Shown: positions 25,709-34,767 of the stretch, in pieces
Numbering within the stretch: position 1 is the stretch's first letter
Layout: each line of letters begins with the position of its first letter
NCBI GenBank assembly: GCA_002344215.1
Contig: DDSV01000014.1
Location: 1-64,000, forward strand
Direction of reading: 5' to 3'
DNA length: 64,000 nucleotides
Source: Akkermansiaceae bacterium UBA2381
Lineage (GTDB): Bacteria > Verrucomicrobiota > Verrucomicrobiia > Verrucomicrobiales > DEV007
Notes under the pieces: generated by a model
What the model was told of the DNA's origin: nothing
The model's input: only the letters and a program-made list of their open reading frames with translations
Database searches by the model: none
Position numbers and translations under genes: made by a program

Positions 25709-25796
25709 CGTAATCCGTGATCGGGCCGATCACGGCTACCTGATTTTTCAGGGGGTAGGGACGACCGGCCCGGTCGTCCGGTTCGGCTTGCTACCC
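25709..25796 (+). repeat. Structured double-palindrome repeat, copy 1
   Basis: Palindrome 1 pairs CCGTGATCGG (25715-25724) with CCGATCACGG (25726-25735). Palindrome 2 pairs GACGACCGG (25760-25768) with CCGGTCGTC (25770-25778), enclosed by GGGTAG/CTACCC (25753-25758, 25791-25796). It matches the architecture of the copy at 28372-28456, with stem changes that keep pairing. It fills the whole space between two convergent genes, so it may also end transcription. Confidence 0.8.
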
Positions 25797-25797
25797 G

Positions 25798-27939
25798 CTA
25801 AAACGCGACCTCAAAGAGGTTGCTGTAGTCGTCGGTCCAGAGGATCTCGCGAGGGATTTCGCGATCCCATTCCGAGACGAAATCCGAGGCTTCAAGAGCG
25901 GAGATGAAGTCGGGATCTCTGGTGATGAGAACCCAGTCCGAGTAGTAGGAGTGGTAGTCGAGAACCTCGGGACTGTGATCCACCCGGAAAGCGCTTCGGC
26001 CGAATTCCGCCGCGAGATTGCGAACCGGATCGGCGAGATCAAGGTGAAGGTTGGTGATGTGAACCGCTAGGACGCCACCCGGTTTGAGGTGCTGGAAATA
26101 GAGGGCGAAGGCCTCCCGGGTGAGCAGATGAATGGGGATGGAATCACCGCTGAAGGCATCGACAAAGAGAGCGTCAAATTGCTGGCTATCCCCGGCCGCG
26201 AGTTCTCGCTCAAGGGAAATGCGGGCATCTCCGAGGATGACGGATTCCTCTCCCTGACAATCTCCCAGATAGGTGAAATGCTTCCTCGCCAGCATTTCGA
26301 CCTGCGGATTGATTTCGTAGAAGCGGAATCGATCACCCGCCTTTGCATAGTGGGCGATTGTGCCCACGCCCAGTCCGACCACTCCGACGTGGCGGGAGAT
26401 CAGATTACCTGAATCGCTTTCCGGGAGAAGATCAAAAACCGCCCCGACTCCGCTATTCAGACTGTAGTAGGTCGTTGCCAGATCGCGGAGTTCGTCGCTG
26501 AGATACTGACGCCCGTGACTGATCCGTCCGTGGTAGAGTGATTGGTATTCGTCGCTACTGCCCGGGTTTTCCATCGCTACCTGGAGGACACCGTAGAATC
26601 CCCGGGTGACGGCGATGGCCTGGCGCTGGCTGTCGCGCATGTGGTGTCGCAGTGACAGGACCATGGTCGCGAGACCGGCAATCCAGATCGCCGCCCCGGT
26701 CAGGAAAAGCCAGTGAGTCCGACGGTGCGAAAATTTGCGCCACAGCTGGATGCTGGTAAGCAGGCCGAGGAGCACAAAGGCGACATGAAGTTCCCAGAAT
26801 CCGTTGAAGAGGTGCGGAGCAAGCAGGCTGACAAACAAGCCACCGATCGCTCCGCCGAGGGAAATGGAAAGGTAGAATCCGGTGAGCTGGCGGGCATGGG
26901 GTTTCAGCCGCACCACCTCACCGTGGCAGATGAGACAGCCGAAAAAGATCGCCGAGCAGTAGATCACGATCTGCCAGACGAGAGGCCATTCCGTACTCGC
27001 GTATTGCCGGTTCATCAGCCAGATCGTCATTCCCATGGCCGCGGCGGCGAAAGGGATCGCGACGGCGCGGTGATACCAGCGGTCGTGATCAAAGGCGATG
27101 ATGAAAGTCAGCAGGTAAAGTGAAAGCGGAATGACCCAGAGGAAAGGAACGACGGCGACGTCCTGGCACATCTGACTGGTGAGCGAGAGCAGCAGCATCG
27201 ATCCGCAGGCGCTGAAGGCGATCCACATCCCCACATCAAGACGCGGAGTGGGGATGTCGTCCGGGGCTTCCGATGAAAGTGATGTTCCGGAACTCGTTCG
27301 CCGCAGAAAGAAGGCCGCGGCTGTGATCGCGAGAAGACCGTAGAGGGCAAAGGCCATCGACCAGAGCATCGTCTGCTGCGGGACTTTCAGGAGCGGTTCA
27401 AAGAAAAACGGATAAGTGAGCAGACCGAGGAGACTTCCGAGATTTGAAACCGCATAGAGCCGGTAGGGCGAACGTCCCGGAAAAACCTCACTGAACCAGT
27501 GTTGCAGGAGCGGACCCGAGGCGGAGAGGAGAAGATAGGGAAATCCGACCGTGAACGTCAGCAGTTTTACGATTCCGCCCAGTGGGCTTCCGCCTGACGC
27601 GTCGGGTTTCAGCTCATCGGACGGGGTGATGGGAAGAAGGAGGAACGCTATACCGATCAGGGCCAGATGAATCCCTACCTGCCACTTCCGCTTTTCCCGA
27701 AGAAAAGTCACCAACCCGTGAGCGTAGGCGTAGCCGCCAAGGAGACCGACCTGAAAAAAGAGAAGGCAGGTGGTCCAGACCGCCGGGCTGCCTCCGTACC
27801 AGGGAAGGATGTAGCGGGCGATGACCGGCTGAACCTGAAAGAGCAGGAAAGCGCTCAAAAAAACGACAGCAATAAAGATCGGCATAGGCGATAAACTTGA
27901 CTCGGCGCCGCTGGTTGCGCGGGGAATGAATTTTCTCAC
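25798..27939 (-). CDS. Polytopic membrane protein with C-terminal spermidine-synthase-like domain
   Basis: A 713-residue fusion. The N-terminal 430 residues hold 10-12 membrane helices, starting MPIFIAVVFLSAFLLFQVQPVIARYI (split here by position about 19-44), with the LLSASGPLLQHWF and YRLYAVSNLGSLLGLL motifs of so-called fused MFS/spermidine synthase proteins. The C-terminal 220 residues are a methyltransferase-like aminopropyltransferase domain (VVGLGVGTIAHYAKAGD, FYEINPQV, DALFVDAFSGDSIPIHLLT, HLKPGGVLAVHI). Polyamine synthesis has not been shown for such fusions. A GTG at 27939 overlaps the preceding gene's stop (GTGA), supporting that start; an ATG at 27885 is the alternative. Confidence 0.85.
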   Translation of the reverse strand: MRKFIPRATSGAESSLSPMPIFIAVVFLSAFLLFQVQPVIARYILPWYGGSPAVWTTCLLFFQVGLLGGYAYAHGLVTFLREKRKWQVGIHLALIGIAFLLLPITPSDELKPDASGGSPLGGIVKLLTFTVGFPYLLLSASGPLLQHWFSEVFPGRSPYRLYAVSNLGSLLGLLTYPFFFEPLLKVPQQTMLWSMAFALYGLLAITAAAFFLRRTSSGTSLSSEAPDDIPTPRLDVGMWIAFSACGSMLLLSLTSQMCQDVAVVPFLWVIPLSLYLLTFIIAFDHDRWYHRAVAIPFAAAAMGMTIWLMNRQYASTEWPLVWQIVIYCSAIFFGCLICHGEVVRLKPHARQLTGFYLSISLGGAIGGLFVSLLAPHLFNGFWELHVAFVLLGLLTSIQLWRKFSHRRTHWLFLTGAAIWIAGLATMVLSLRHHMRDSQRQAIAVTRGFYGVLQVAMENPGSSDEYQSLYHGRISHGRQYLSDELRDLATTYYSLNSGVGAVFDLLPESDSGNLISRHVGVVGLGVGTIAHYAKAGDRFRFYEINPQVEMLARKHFTYLGDCQGEESVILGDARISLERELAAGDSQQFDALFVDAFSGDSIPIHLLTREAFALYFQHLKPGGVLAVHITNLHLDLADPVRNLAAEFGRSAFRVDHSPEVLDYHSYYSDWVLITRDPDFISALEASDFVSEWDREIPREILWTDDYSNLFEVAF

Positions 27940-28289
27940 TTACGGCGATCCCGCGTCAGCATGAACTCATTTCCCTCGGGATCGATACACATCGCGAGGT
28001 GCGGAGGCTCCCCGTCTTCCGGTTGCGGTTCGCGCGGGCACTGGCCGCCCGCCATACAGACCGCCGCCGCGCCGACCACGACATCAGGCACCTGCAGTGT
28101 GATTCCGGTCCAGGTACGGAGCCCCTCGCCACCGCTGTGAATCGCGATGAGTCCGCCGGCAATCTCCAACTCCGTGATGTGGGGATTTTGCCGGACGACG
28201 ACGGCACCGAAGAGGCCGGTGTAAAATTCAGTCGCCCGAACCGTATCAGCGGCCCAGATCGTGTATTTGATTTTCTCGACGGGGATCAT
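27936..28289 (-). CDS. VOC/glyoxalase-like protein
   Basis: A 117-residue protein of the vicinal oxygen chelate superfamily: KIKYTIWAADTVRATEFYTGLFGA at the N-terminus, an ITELEIAGGLIAIH strand region and the C-terminal AMCIDPEGNEFMLTRD, which carries the typical DPxGN and a glutamate ligand. Such proteins bind a divalent metal and act as glyoxalases, dioxygenases or resistance proteins; the reaction here is unknown. ATG 28289 begins exactly at the first beta strand. Its last bases overlap the GTG of the membrane spermidine-synthase-like gene, so the two are probably one translationally coupled operon. The pair is bounded by the two copies of a structured repeat. Confidence 0.8.
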   Translation of the reverse strand: MIPVEKIKYTIWAADTVRATEFYTGLFGAVVVRQNPHITELEIAGGLIAIHSGGEGLRTWTGITLQVPDVVVGAAAVCMAGGQCPREPQPEDGEPPHLAMCIDPEGNEFMLTRDRRK

Positions 28290-28371
28290 GGAGAGATGAT
28301 ACGGCGGGCGGGAGAGAGGGTAAACAGGAATCGGTGGGGAGGTCGGGGAAGCGTGAGATGAGTTCAAGAGC

Positions 28372-28456
28372 GCGCAATCCGCGATCAGGCTGATCGCGGC
28401 TACCTTTTGTCTCCTCGCGACAGCGCGGGTAGGGCTGCGCGGCCCGCGCGGCCGGT
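28372..28456 (+). repeat. Structured double-palindrome repeat, copy 2
   Basis: Palindrome 1 pairs CCGCGATCAG (28379-28388) with CTGATCGCGG (28390-28399). Palindrome 2 pairs GCGCGG (28437-28442) with CCGCGC (28444-28449). Shared landmarks with copy 1 are AATCCG, CGGCTACC, GGGTAGGG, CGGCCCG and CCGGTT in the same order and orientation. Two base pairs of palindrome 1 differ from copy 1 by paired changes on both arms. Confidence 0.8.
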
Positions 28457-28526
28457 TCTCCAGAGATGCAGTATCTCCTCATCTCCCCTTGCACCATCCC
28501 CTGCCTGCGGCCATCAATGCCCCTGC

Positions 28527-31500
28527 GTGAACCTTTCCTTTCCAGAAGACCTCCCCGTCTCGCAACGACGTGATGACATTCGCTCCAGCCTGATGTCGCA
28601 TCAGGTCGTGATCGTGTGTGGCGACACTGGTTCAGGCAAAACGACCCAGCTTCCCAAGATCGCCCTCGAAATGGGGCGGGGGACCGATGGAAAGCGCATT
28701 GGTTGCACCCAACCCCGCCGCATCGCCGCGACCTCGGTCGCTCGCCGCGTCGCGGACGAACTCCAGGTCGAACTCGGACGCGAGGTAGGGTATCAGATCC
28801 GCTTCGAAGACCGCACCGACCGCAACACGACCAGGGTCAAGTTCATGACCGACGGAGTCCTCCTCGCCGAGACCCGCAATGATCCGCAACTGAAGCAATA
28901 CGACACCCTCATCATTGACGAGGCGCACGAGCGATCGCTCAACATCGATTTCATCCTCGGGTATCTCCACCGCACCCTGAGCCGCCGCAAGGACCTCAAG
29001 ATCGTGATCTCCTCGGCAACGCTCGATGCGGGCGCCTTTTCGACCTTTTTCAACGGTGCTCCCGTCATTGAAGTCGAGGGCCGCACCTACCCGGTGACCG
29101 ATCTCTATCAAGCGCCCCTCGATGAGAGAGAGCCGCTCGCCGAGCAGGTCTGCCGGGCGTTCGAGGATCTTGGCGAAATCGATCGACTCGGGGACACCCT
29201 CGTTTTTCTCCCGGGCGAACGCGAGATTCGCGACGCCACCGACCTGCTCGAAGGACGGAACTACCGAGACACCCTCGTTCTGCCGCTCTTTGCCCGACAG
29301 GCCGGAGCGGAGCAATCGGCCGTTTTCAATCCGATACGAAACAAACGCCGCATCATTCTCGCCACAAATGTGGCCGAGACTTCCCTGACGATTCCGGGAA
29401 TACGGTTTGTGATCGATTCCGGCCTCGCGCGGGTGAGCCGTCATGATCCCGGGTCGGGAATTCAGAGACTCCAGATTGAGGCGGTTTCCAAGGCGAGCGC
29501 CCGACAGCGGAGGGGGCGCTGCGGACGGATCAGCGAGGGTGTGTGTGTCAGGCTCTACACGGAGGAGGATTTCGAAAGCCGCTCCGAGTTCACCGATCCC
29601 GAGATCCTGCGATCCAATCTCTCCGGTGTCGTCCTGCAAATGGAGCACCTCGGACTGGGTGATCCGCTCACCTTCCCCTTTGTTGATCCTCCCCAGCCAA
29701 AGCGGGTTGCGCAGGCCTATCGTGTCCTTGAGGAAATCGGAGCCCTGACGAAACAGGGTAAACACACCGAGCTGACAGGGCTGGGTCACACCCTCGCACG
29801 ACTGCCCCTTGATCCCCGGATCGGACGCATTCTCATCTCTGCTGACGAAGAGGGCTGCCTTGCCGAGGGACTCATCATTGCGAGCGCCCTCACCGTGCAG
29901 GACCCCCGCGAACGCCCGCAGGATAAACAACAGGCGGCCGATGAGGCCCATGCCAGGTTTCGTGACAAACGCTCCGACTTCACCGCCTGGCTCAAGCTCT
30001 GGTTTGCGGTCGATGAAGTGAGAAGCAAATCGGGCAATCAGCTCAGAAAGTTCTGTCAGAAAAATTTCCTCAACTACCGGCGCACCCAGGAGTGGATCAA
30101 CCTTCATCGGGAATTGCGTGATACGCTGCGCCAGATGAAGTGGAAACTGCCTCCGGCGACGCAGTCCATCACCGACCCCGGCGACACCTACTCCGAACCG
30201 CTTCACCGGGCCATCCTCGCGGCGATCCCGAGTCAGATCGGCATGAGCCTCGGGCGCAAACTTGGTTACAAGGGGGCGAATGATTCGACCTTCCATCTTT
30301 TTCCCGGCTCGGGAGTCTTCGGAGCGGCCCCCGCCTGGGTGATGGCCTTTGAGATTGTCGAAACAGCGAAGCTCTATGCGCGCAACCTTGCGATGTTTGA
30401 TCCCGGTTGTTTCGAAAAAGTCGCGCCTCACCTCTGTCGCTACCGTTATAACAATCCCCACTGGGTCAAAGAGCAGGGAGCCGTCTACGGCGAGGAGCGG
30501 GTCCTCGCTTTCGGGCTTCCGGTGGTGGAGAAACGTCGTGTCCATTACGGGCGGATCGACCGCGCCCTCTCCCGCGAGATTTTTATTCTCGAAGCGCTCG
30601 TGAACGGCAACACCCGCGCTCCCCTGGTGGCCTTGCAATCCAACCGCGAGACGATGGAGGCGGCGGCCCGCCTCGAGCACAAGATGCGGCGTCTGGGGGG
30701 ACTGGTGCATCCCGAGGCGGTGATTGCCTTTTACGAAGACAAGCTGCCGCCGACGATCTGCACCCAGAAGGATTTCGAACAATGGATCTCGGCCCAGCCG
30801 GAGGGCTTCATCGACTTTGCGCTGGAGGATTGCATCATCCCGCAGAGCACTCCGATCGCGGTCGAGGACTATCCTGACAAACTCGTCTCGCCGGACGGTG
30901 AGTCGATTTTTCCGCTACGCTATTTGCACAATCCCTCTGATCCCGGGGACGGAATCACCGTGACGATCCCGCTGGTGGAATTGCCCCATCTTCCGCTCTG
31001 GTTCGGTGAGTGGCTCGTGCCGGGTTGGCTCGGTGAAAAAGTTTCCGCGATCCTGCGATGTCTGCGGAAGGAGTTGCGAACGATGCTGCCATCGAACCGC
31101 GAGGTCGTCGATGAGTTCATTGCGGCGTGGGAGGACTACGAGCCCCAGTGCGGATTGCTCGAGGGGATCATTGATTTTATTCACGAGACCTACGGGCTCG
31201 AGATCTCTCCGGGATCCTTCGATCTGGAGCGTCTCCCTGACTATCTTCATCTCCGTTTTGAGATCGTCGATGACCGTGGAAAGATCGTGGGCAGCGGCAT
31301 CGACCTGGCGGAACTCCAGGCCCACCTCGCCGACCGGGTTAGGGATCGATTCACCGAGGTGTCAAAGGGCCGCTTTGAAAAATCGCGAATCAGTTCGTGG
31401 TCCTTCGGTGATCTCCCGAAACAGGTCGCCCTTGATCGCCATACCTTTGGCTTTCCGGGACTCCACGACCACGGTGAGGACAGACCGGGAATGAAACTCT

Positions 31501-32360
31501 GGGCCTCGGAGGAATGTGCGCTCGTGCAGCATCGCCTCGGAGTCGCCTCGCTCTACCGGTTCACGCAACGTGATACCGTCAACCGCCTCCTTGAGGTCAT
31601 GTTCTCGGGACGGAATGTTGCTCCTGTCGCCGCACCCAAGTCCACGCAGAGGGCGGCCTCAGGGGCAGGCGGTAATTTCGGGTCCCTCGCCGCCGCCTTC
31701 GGGGGGGCGGTGCAACCGGCACGGGCGAAAGCGGAACCGATCCGCGAGGTGAAGCCGGTTTCAAAAGCGACCGGATCCGCAGGATTTCTTACGGCGGGCG
31801 AATCACTTCTCCTTTCGCGGGTCGGTCAGGATGCGAAGAAAAACCGCGACGATCTCCTGCGGCGGATTTTGATTGATTTGTTAGGGACTCCCCGCACGGA
31901 GAAAGAGTGGCTCGCGGCCGTCGCGACGACCAATGAATCGCTGTTCTCCCGCGCGGCGGACACCTGCGAATCGGTCGCTAAGATTCTCCGTGTGATCGAA
32001 ACCCTAAGCGGCCTCCTTGGCAGCAACGAAGCGGGTTACGAGGAATCCATCGAGGATGCGCGCCGGCATTTCGACATGCTCCTGACTCCCGGTTGGCTCC
32101 TCGTCTGTGATTTCAGTCTCACCTTGCTTCATTTTCAGGGGCTTGAAATGCGGCTTACCCGCATGCTCGGGGCGGCACCGGTCAAAGACCTGCAGAAGCT
32201 CGAGCGTTACGAGGACGCGGCCGCTCCGCTCTGGCACTCGGTGAGTGCCTGCGCTTGCGGCCAGTGCCCCACCGCGGTCCAGCTTGCGAAGACCATTGCG
32301 GCCGACAACGACCTGCGGCTGAAATGTTTTGCTCCGGAGATCCGGGCGAGGCTGAAATAG
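28527..32360 (+). CDS. hrpA: DEAH-box ATP-dependent RNA helicase HrpA
   Basis: A 1277-residue helicase with Walker A GDTGSGKTT (32-40), TQPRRIAATSVA motif Ia, DEAH (131-134), SAT motif III (SSATLDAG), and motif VI QRRGRCGR, followed by HA2 and OB-fold parts and the long C-terminal DUF3418 region that distinguishes HrpA from the shorter HrpB. HrpA unwinds RNA and rescues stalled ribosomes. The open frame extends 40 codons upstream to 28407, but those codons overlap the repeat and lack homology; GTG at 28527 is the most plausible start. The stop is one base from the convergent engB stop. Confidence 0.93.
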   Translation: MNLSFPEDLPVSQRRDDIRSSLMSHQVVIVCGDTGSGKTTQLPKIALEMGRGTDGKRIGCTQPRRIAATSVARRVADELQVELGREVGYQIRFEDRTDRNTTRVKFMTDGVLLAETRNDPQLKQYDTLIIDEAHERSLNIDFILGYLHRTLSRRKDLKIVISSATLDAGAFSTFFNGAPVIEVEGRTYPVTDLYQAPLDEREPLAEQVCRAFEDLGEIDRLGDTLVFLPGEREIRDATDLLEGRNYRDTLVLPLFARQAGAEQSAVFNPIRNKRRIILATNVAETSLTIPGIRFVIDSGLARVSRHDPGSGIQRLQIEAVSKASARQRRGRCGRISEGVCVRLYTEEDFESRSEFTDPEILRSNLSGVVLQMEHLGLGDPLTFPFVDPPQPKRVAQAYRVLEEIGALTKQGKHTELTGLGHTLARLPLDPRIGRILISADEEGCLAEGLIIASALTVQDPRERPQDKQQAADEAHARFRDKRSDFTAWLKLWFAVDEVRSKSGNQLRKFCQKNFLNYRRTQEWINLHRELRDTLRQMKWKLPPATQSITDPGDTYSEPLHRAILAAIPSQIGMSLGRKLGYKGANDSTFHLFPGSGVFGAAPAWVMAFEIVETAKLYARNLAMFDPGCFEKVAPHLCRYRYNNPHWVKEQGAVYGEERVLAFGLPVVEKRRVHYGRIDRALSREIFILEALVNGNTRAPLVALQSNRETMEAAARLEHKMRRLGGLVHPEAVIAFYEDKLPPTICTQKDFEQWISAQPEGFIDFALEDCIIPQSTPIAVEDYPDKLVSPDGESIFPLRYLHNPSDPGDGITVTIPLVELPHLPLWFGEWLVPGWLGEKVSAILRCLRKELRTMLPSNREVVDEFIAAWEDYEPQCGLLEGIIDFIHETYGLEISPGSFDLERLPDYLHLRFEIVDDRGKIVGSGIDLAELQAHLADRVRDRFTEVSKGRFEKSRISSWSFGDLPKQVALDRHTFGFPGLHDHGEDRPGMKLWASEECALVQHRLGVASLYRFTQRDTVNRLLEVMFSGRNVAPVAAPKSTQRAASGAGGNFGSLAAAFGGAVQPARAKAEPIREVKPVSKATGSAGFLTAGESLLLSRVGQDAKKNRDDLLRRILIDLLGTPRTEKEWLAAVATTNESLFSRAADTCESVAKILRVIETLSGLLGSNEAGYEESIEDARRHFDMLLTPGWLLVCDFSLTLLHFQGLEMRLTRMLGAAPVKDLQKLERYEDAAAPLWHSVSACACGQCPTAVQLAKTIAADNDLRLKCFAPEIRARLK

Positions 32361-32361
32361 G

Positions 32362-32961
32362 TCAACTCCCGCTCTTCATTAGGTCGCGGATGGCGCTCAG
32401 GACATCCATGCGGCCCTCCTTCGAGGTGGCCGAGGTGATGAAGGTGGAGGGCTGGCCGTTGATGTGTTCTGCAAGGGCGGCGAGGAAGAGGTCGCGATTT
32501 GCCTTCACCTTCGAAGGTTTCAGTTTGTCGGCCTTGGTGAAGATGAGGGAAAAGGGGACTCCCTTCTCGACGAGCCATGTCACAAAATCGACGTCGATGT
32601 TCTGGGGGTCGTGCCGGCTGTCGATGAGGACAAAGACGTGGGTGAGTCCTTCGCGGAACTCAAGGTAGTCGGCAACGAAGTCGTTAAAGCGATCGCGCTC
32701 CGACTTCGGGGCTCTCGCGTAGCCGTAGCCGGGCAGATCAACGAGACACCACTCTTCGTTCACCACAAAAAAGTTGATAAGGCGTGTGTGTCCGGGCTGG
32801 GCGGAGACTTTGGCGAGGCCCTTCTGATTGGTGAGTAGATTGATGAGCGAGGACTTGCCGACGTTCGACCTTCCGATAAAGGCGAACTCGGGCAGTTGGG
32901 CGGCGGGACAGGCATCGACGCTGTCGGCGCTCGTGGCGAAGCGGGCGGATTTGATTTTCAT
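32362..32961 (-). CDS. engB: Ribosome-biogenesis GTPase EngB (YsxC/YihA)
   Basis: A 199-residue GTPase of standard EngB length with the P-loop GRSNVGKSS (30-38), G3 DLPGYGYA (75-82) and G4 TKAD. EngB assists late assembly of the 50S subunit and is usually essential. It starts 9 bases after rsgA on the same strand, so the two ribosome-assembly GTPases very likely form an operon. Its stop is separated by a single base from the hrpA stop on the other strand, leaving no room for a terminator. Confidence 0.95.
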   Translation of the reverse strand: MKIKSARFATSADSVDACPAAQLPEFAFIGRSNVGKSSLINLLTNQKGLAKVSAQPGHTRLINFFVVNEEWCLVDLPGYGYARAPKSERDRFNDFVADYLEFREGLTHVFVLIDSRHDPQNIDVDFVTWLVEKGVPFSLIFTKADKLKPSKVKANRDLFLAALAEHINGQPSTFITSATSKEGRMDVLSAIRDLMKSGS

Positions 32962-32970
32962 GGGGCAATT

Positions 32971-34074
32971 TCAGGCTCGCGGCTTGAGGTCCGCTTCGTA
33001 TTCTTTTCTGTCCTCGGGATTGCGGGCCTTGATCCGGTGATCGCGTTTGGCGCGACGTTCCAGGGTCATGTTGCGTTTCTTGAGACGTTTTTTCAGCTTG
33101 GCGATCTCTTCGTCCAGCTTCAGAAATCCCTCGTAGCGCTCGGTGGCAAGCACGCCGCTTTCGACGGCCTCACGCACCGCGCACCCGGTGTCCTTTCCGT
33201 GACCGCAGTCATGAAAACGACACTGGGCGGCAAGGTCTTCGATGTCGATAAATTTTTCCCTCAGGGTGTGCTCGTCCGTCCACATCTGGACTTCACGTAT
33301 CCCGGGGTTGTCGATGAGGATACCGCCCTCGTCGAGCACGATGAGCTCACGTGCCGTTGTCGTGTGGCGGCCCTTGCCGGTGACCTCATTGACCTCGCCT
33401 TCCTCCTGCCAGTCGTCGCCGAGGAGGGTGTTGATGAGCGAGGATTTTCCGACCCCGCTGGATCCGACGAAGGTGATCGAGACGCCGGGTTTCAGATAGG
33501 GGCGGATCGCGGAGACGTTTTCCCCGTTGATTGCGCTGGTCACGAGGACGACCGCCTCGGGACAAAGTTCGCGGATGGCGGCGGCGGCCTCGAGATTCTG
33601 TGCCTCGGGGAAAAGATCGGATTTGTTGACGAGGACAATGGGCTTTGCCCCGCTTCTCCCGATCAGAGCAAAGAAGCGCTCCATGCGCCGCAGGTTGAAG
33701 TCCGTTCCGGCATCAGTCACCACGCAGACGAGGGAGACGTTCGCCGCGATGACCTGTTCTTCGCTGCTCTTGCCGGGAGCCTTGCGGGAAAAGCAGGTCT
33801 GACGGGAGAGGCGGGCGCGAATAACGTGGTCGAGATCACCCGTTCCGATCTCCAGGGCGACCCAGTCCCCCACGGCGGGCAGTTCAGCGTCGCAACTGGC
33901 ATCGTGGTAGACCTTGCCACTCATCACGACTTCATACTCGTAGCCGCCTTCCGTCAGTGCGCCGTAAGTGATCTTGTTGTCGCGAATGAGGCGCGCGGGG
34001 ACCCACCCCTTTTTGGTAAAGGGGGCGAACTCGGCGTCAAAGCGCTCGTTCCAGCCCAGGTCGGTGAGAGTCAT
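32971..34074 (-). CDS. rsgA: Small-subunit ribosome-biogenesis GTPase RsgA
   Basis: A 367-residue circularly permuted GTPase: an N-terminal OB fold, then the motifs in order G4 NKSD (150-153), G5 TSA, G1 GSSGVGKSS (204-212) and G3 DNPG (255-258), and a C-terminal zinc site with Cys285, Cys290, His292 and Cys298 in the C-x4-C-x-H-x5-C spacing. RsgA checks maturation of the decoding centre of the 30S subunit. The frame stays open for 195 codons further upstream, but this is the antisense of tspO and has no homology; ATG at 34074 starts the OB fold. Confidence 0.95.
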   Translation of the reverse strand: MTLTDLGWNERFDAEFAPFTKKGWVPARLIRDNKITYGALTEGGYEYEVVMSGKVYHDASCDAELPAVGDWVALEIGTGDLDHVIRARLSRQTCFSRKAPGKSSEEQVIAANVSLVCVVTDAGTDFNLRRMERFFALIGRSGAKPIVLVNKSDLFPEAQNLEAAAAIRELCPEAVVLVTSAINGENVSAIRPYLKPGVSITFVGSSGVGKSSLINTLLGDDWQEEGEVNEVTGKGRHTTTARELIVLDEGGILIDNPGIREVQMWTDEHTLREKFIDIEDLAAQCRFHDCGHGKDTGCAVREAVESGVLATERYEGFLKLDEEIAKLKKRLKKRNMTLERRAKRDHRIKARNPEDRKEYEADLKPRA

Positions 34075-34173
34075 GATTCGGGAATGTAACGGAGGGACTC
34101 GATCATTCACCTGATTTCTCCACCCGTTCGAATAGACTGGACCTTTCCCGAATGGTGCAGTACTCCACGTCAC

Positions 34174-34644
34174 ATGAAACTCTGGGCAAAAATCCTCATC
34201 TGCATCATCGTCATCAACGGACTCGGGGCAGCGGGGGCATTTTTGACGATGGGTTCGCTCAGGGACTGGTATGAGGGACTCGTCAGGCCGCCGGGGGTGC
34301 CGCCAGGTGCGGTGTTCGGTCCCGTCTGGACGGTGCTCTACACGCTGATCGGGATCTCGCTCGCGCTCGTCTGGCACCGGGTTCCGGCCGGACAGGCGAA
34401 ACAGCGTGCCCTGACTTCGTTTTTCATTCAGATGGTTCTCAACATCGCGTGGACCCCGGTATTTTTCGGGCTCCACTGGCTCGGTGTCGCCCTCGCGGTG
34501 ATCGCGACGCTCTGGGTGTGGATCTTTGTGACGATTCTTCGGTTCAAACCACTCGACCGGACCGCAGCGATGTTGCTGGTGCCCTATTTGATCTGGGTCA
34601 GCTACGCGACGTATTTGAATGCGGGATATTTCTGGCTGAACTGA
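34174..34644 (+). CDS. tspO: TspO/MBR-family membrane protein
   Basis: A 156-residue protein with five membrane helices and the family motifs: RPPGVPPGAVFGPVWTVLY after helix 1, the NIAWTPVFFG motif in helix 3, and PYLIWVSYATYLN in helix 5, all of which line the porphyrin/cholesterol-binding cavity. Bacterial TspO binds and can degrade protoporphyrin IX and regulates stress and pigment responses. It diverges from rsgA with a spacer of about 100 bases and converges on the coiled-coil protein gene. The length is the family norm. Confidence 0.93.
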   Translation: MKLWAKILICIIVINGLGAAGAFLTMGSLRDWYEGLVRPPGVPPGAVFGPVWTVLYTLIGISLALVWHRVPAGQAKQRALTSFFIQMVLNIAWTPVFFGLHWLGVALAVIATLWVWIFVTILRFKPLDRTAAMLLVPYLIWVSYATYLNAGYFWLN

Positions 34645-34767
34645 GACGAGTTGAGCCAAGGTGTTGGCGGAGTGTTACGGTTTAACGATCAGTTCTCCGC
34701 AGCGATCTTGAATCCAGCCCCCGCGATTTCCGGGCGACTCGGAGCAGAGGGGTCATTCTATGCCGTG

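Noticed and set aside
28632..30782. A 716-codon open frame antisense to hrpA
   Set aside because: No recognisable motif, and the plus strand encodes a full helicase with all motifs; long antisense frames are expected at this GC content.
32896..34089. A 397-codon open frame antisense to rsgA and engB
   Set aside because: It mirrors the codons of the GTPases and shows no motif of its own.
34075..34659. An in-frame N-terminal extension of rsgA by 195 codons
   Set aside because: It is the antisense of tspO, is Arg/Pro/His-rich with no domain, and the OB fold of RsgA starts at the ATG at 34074.
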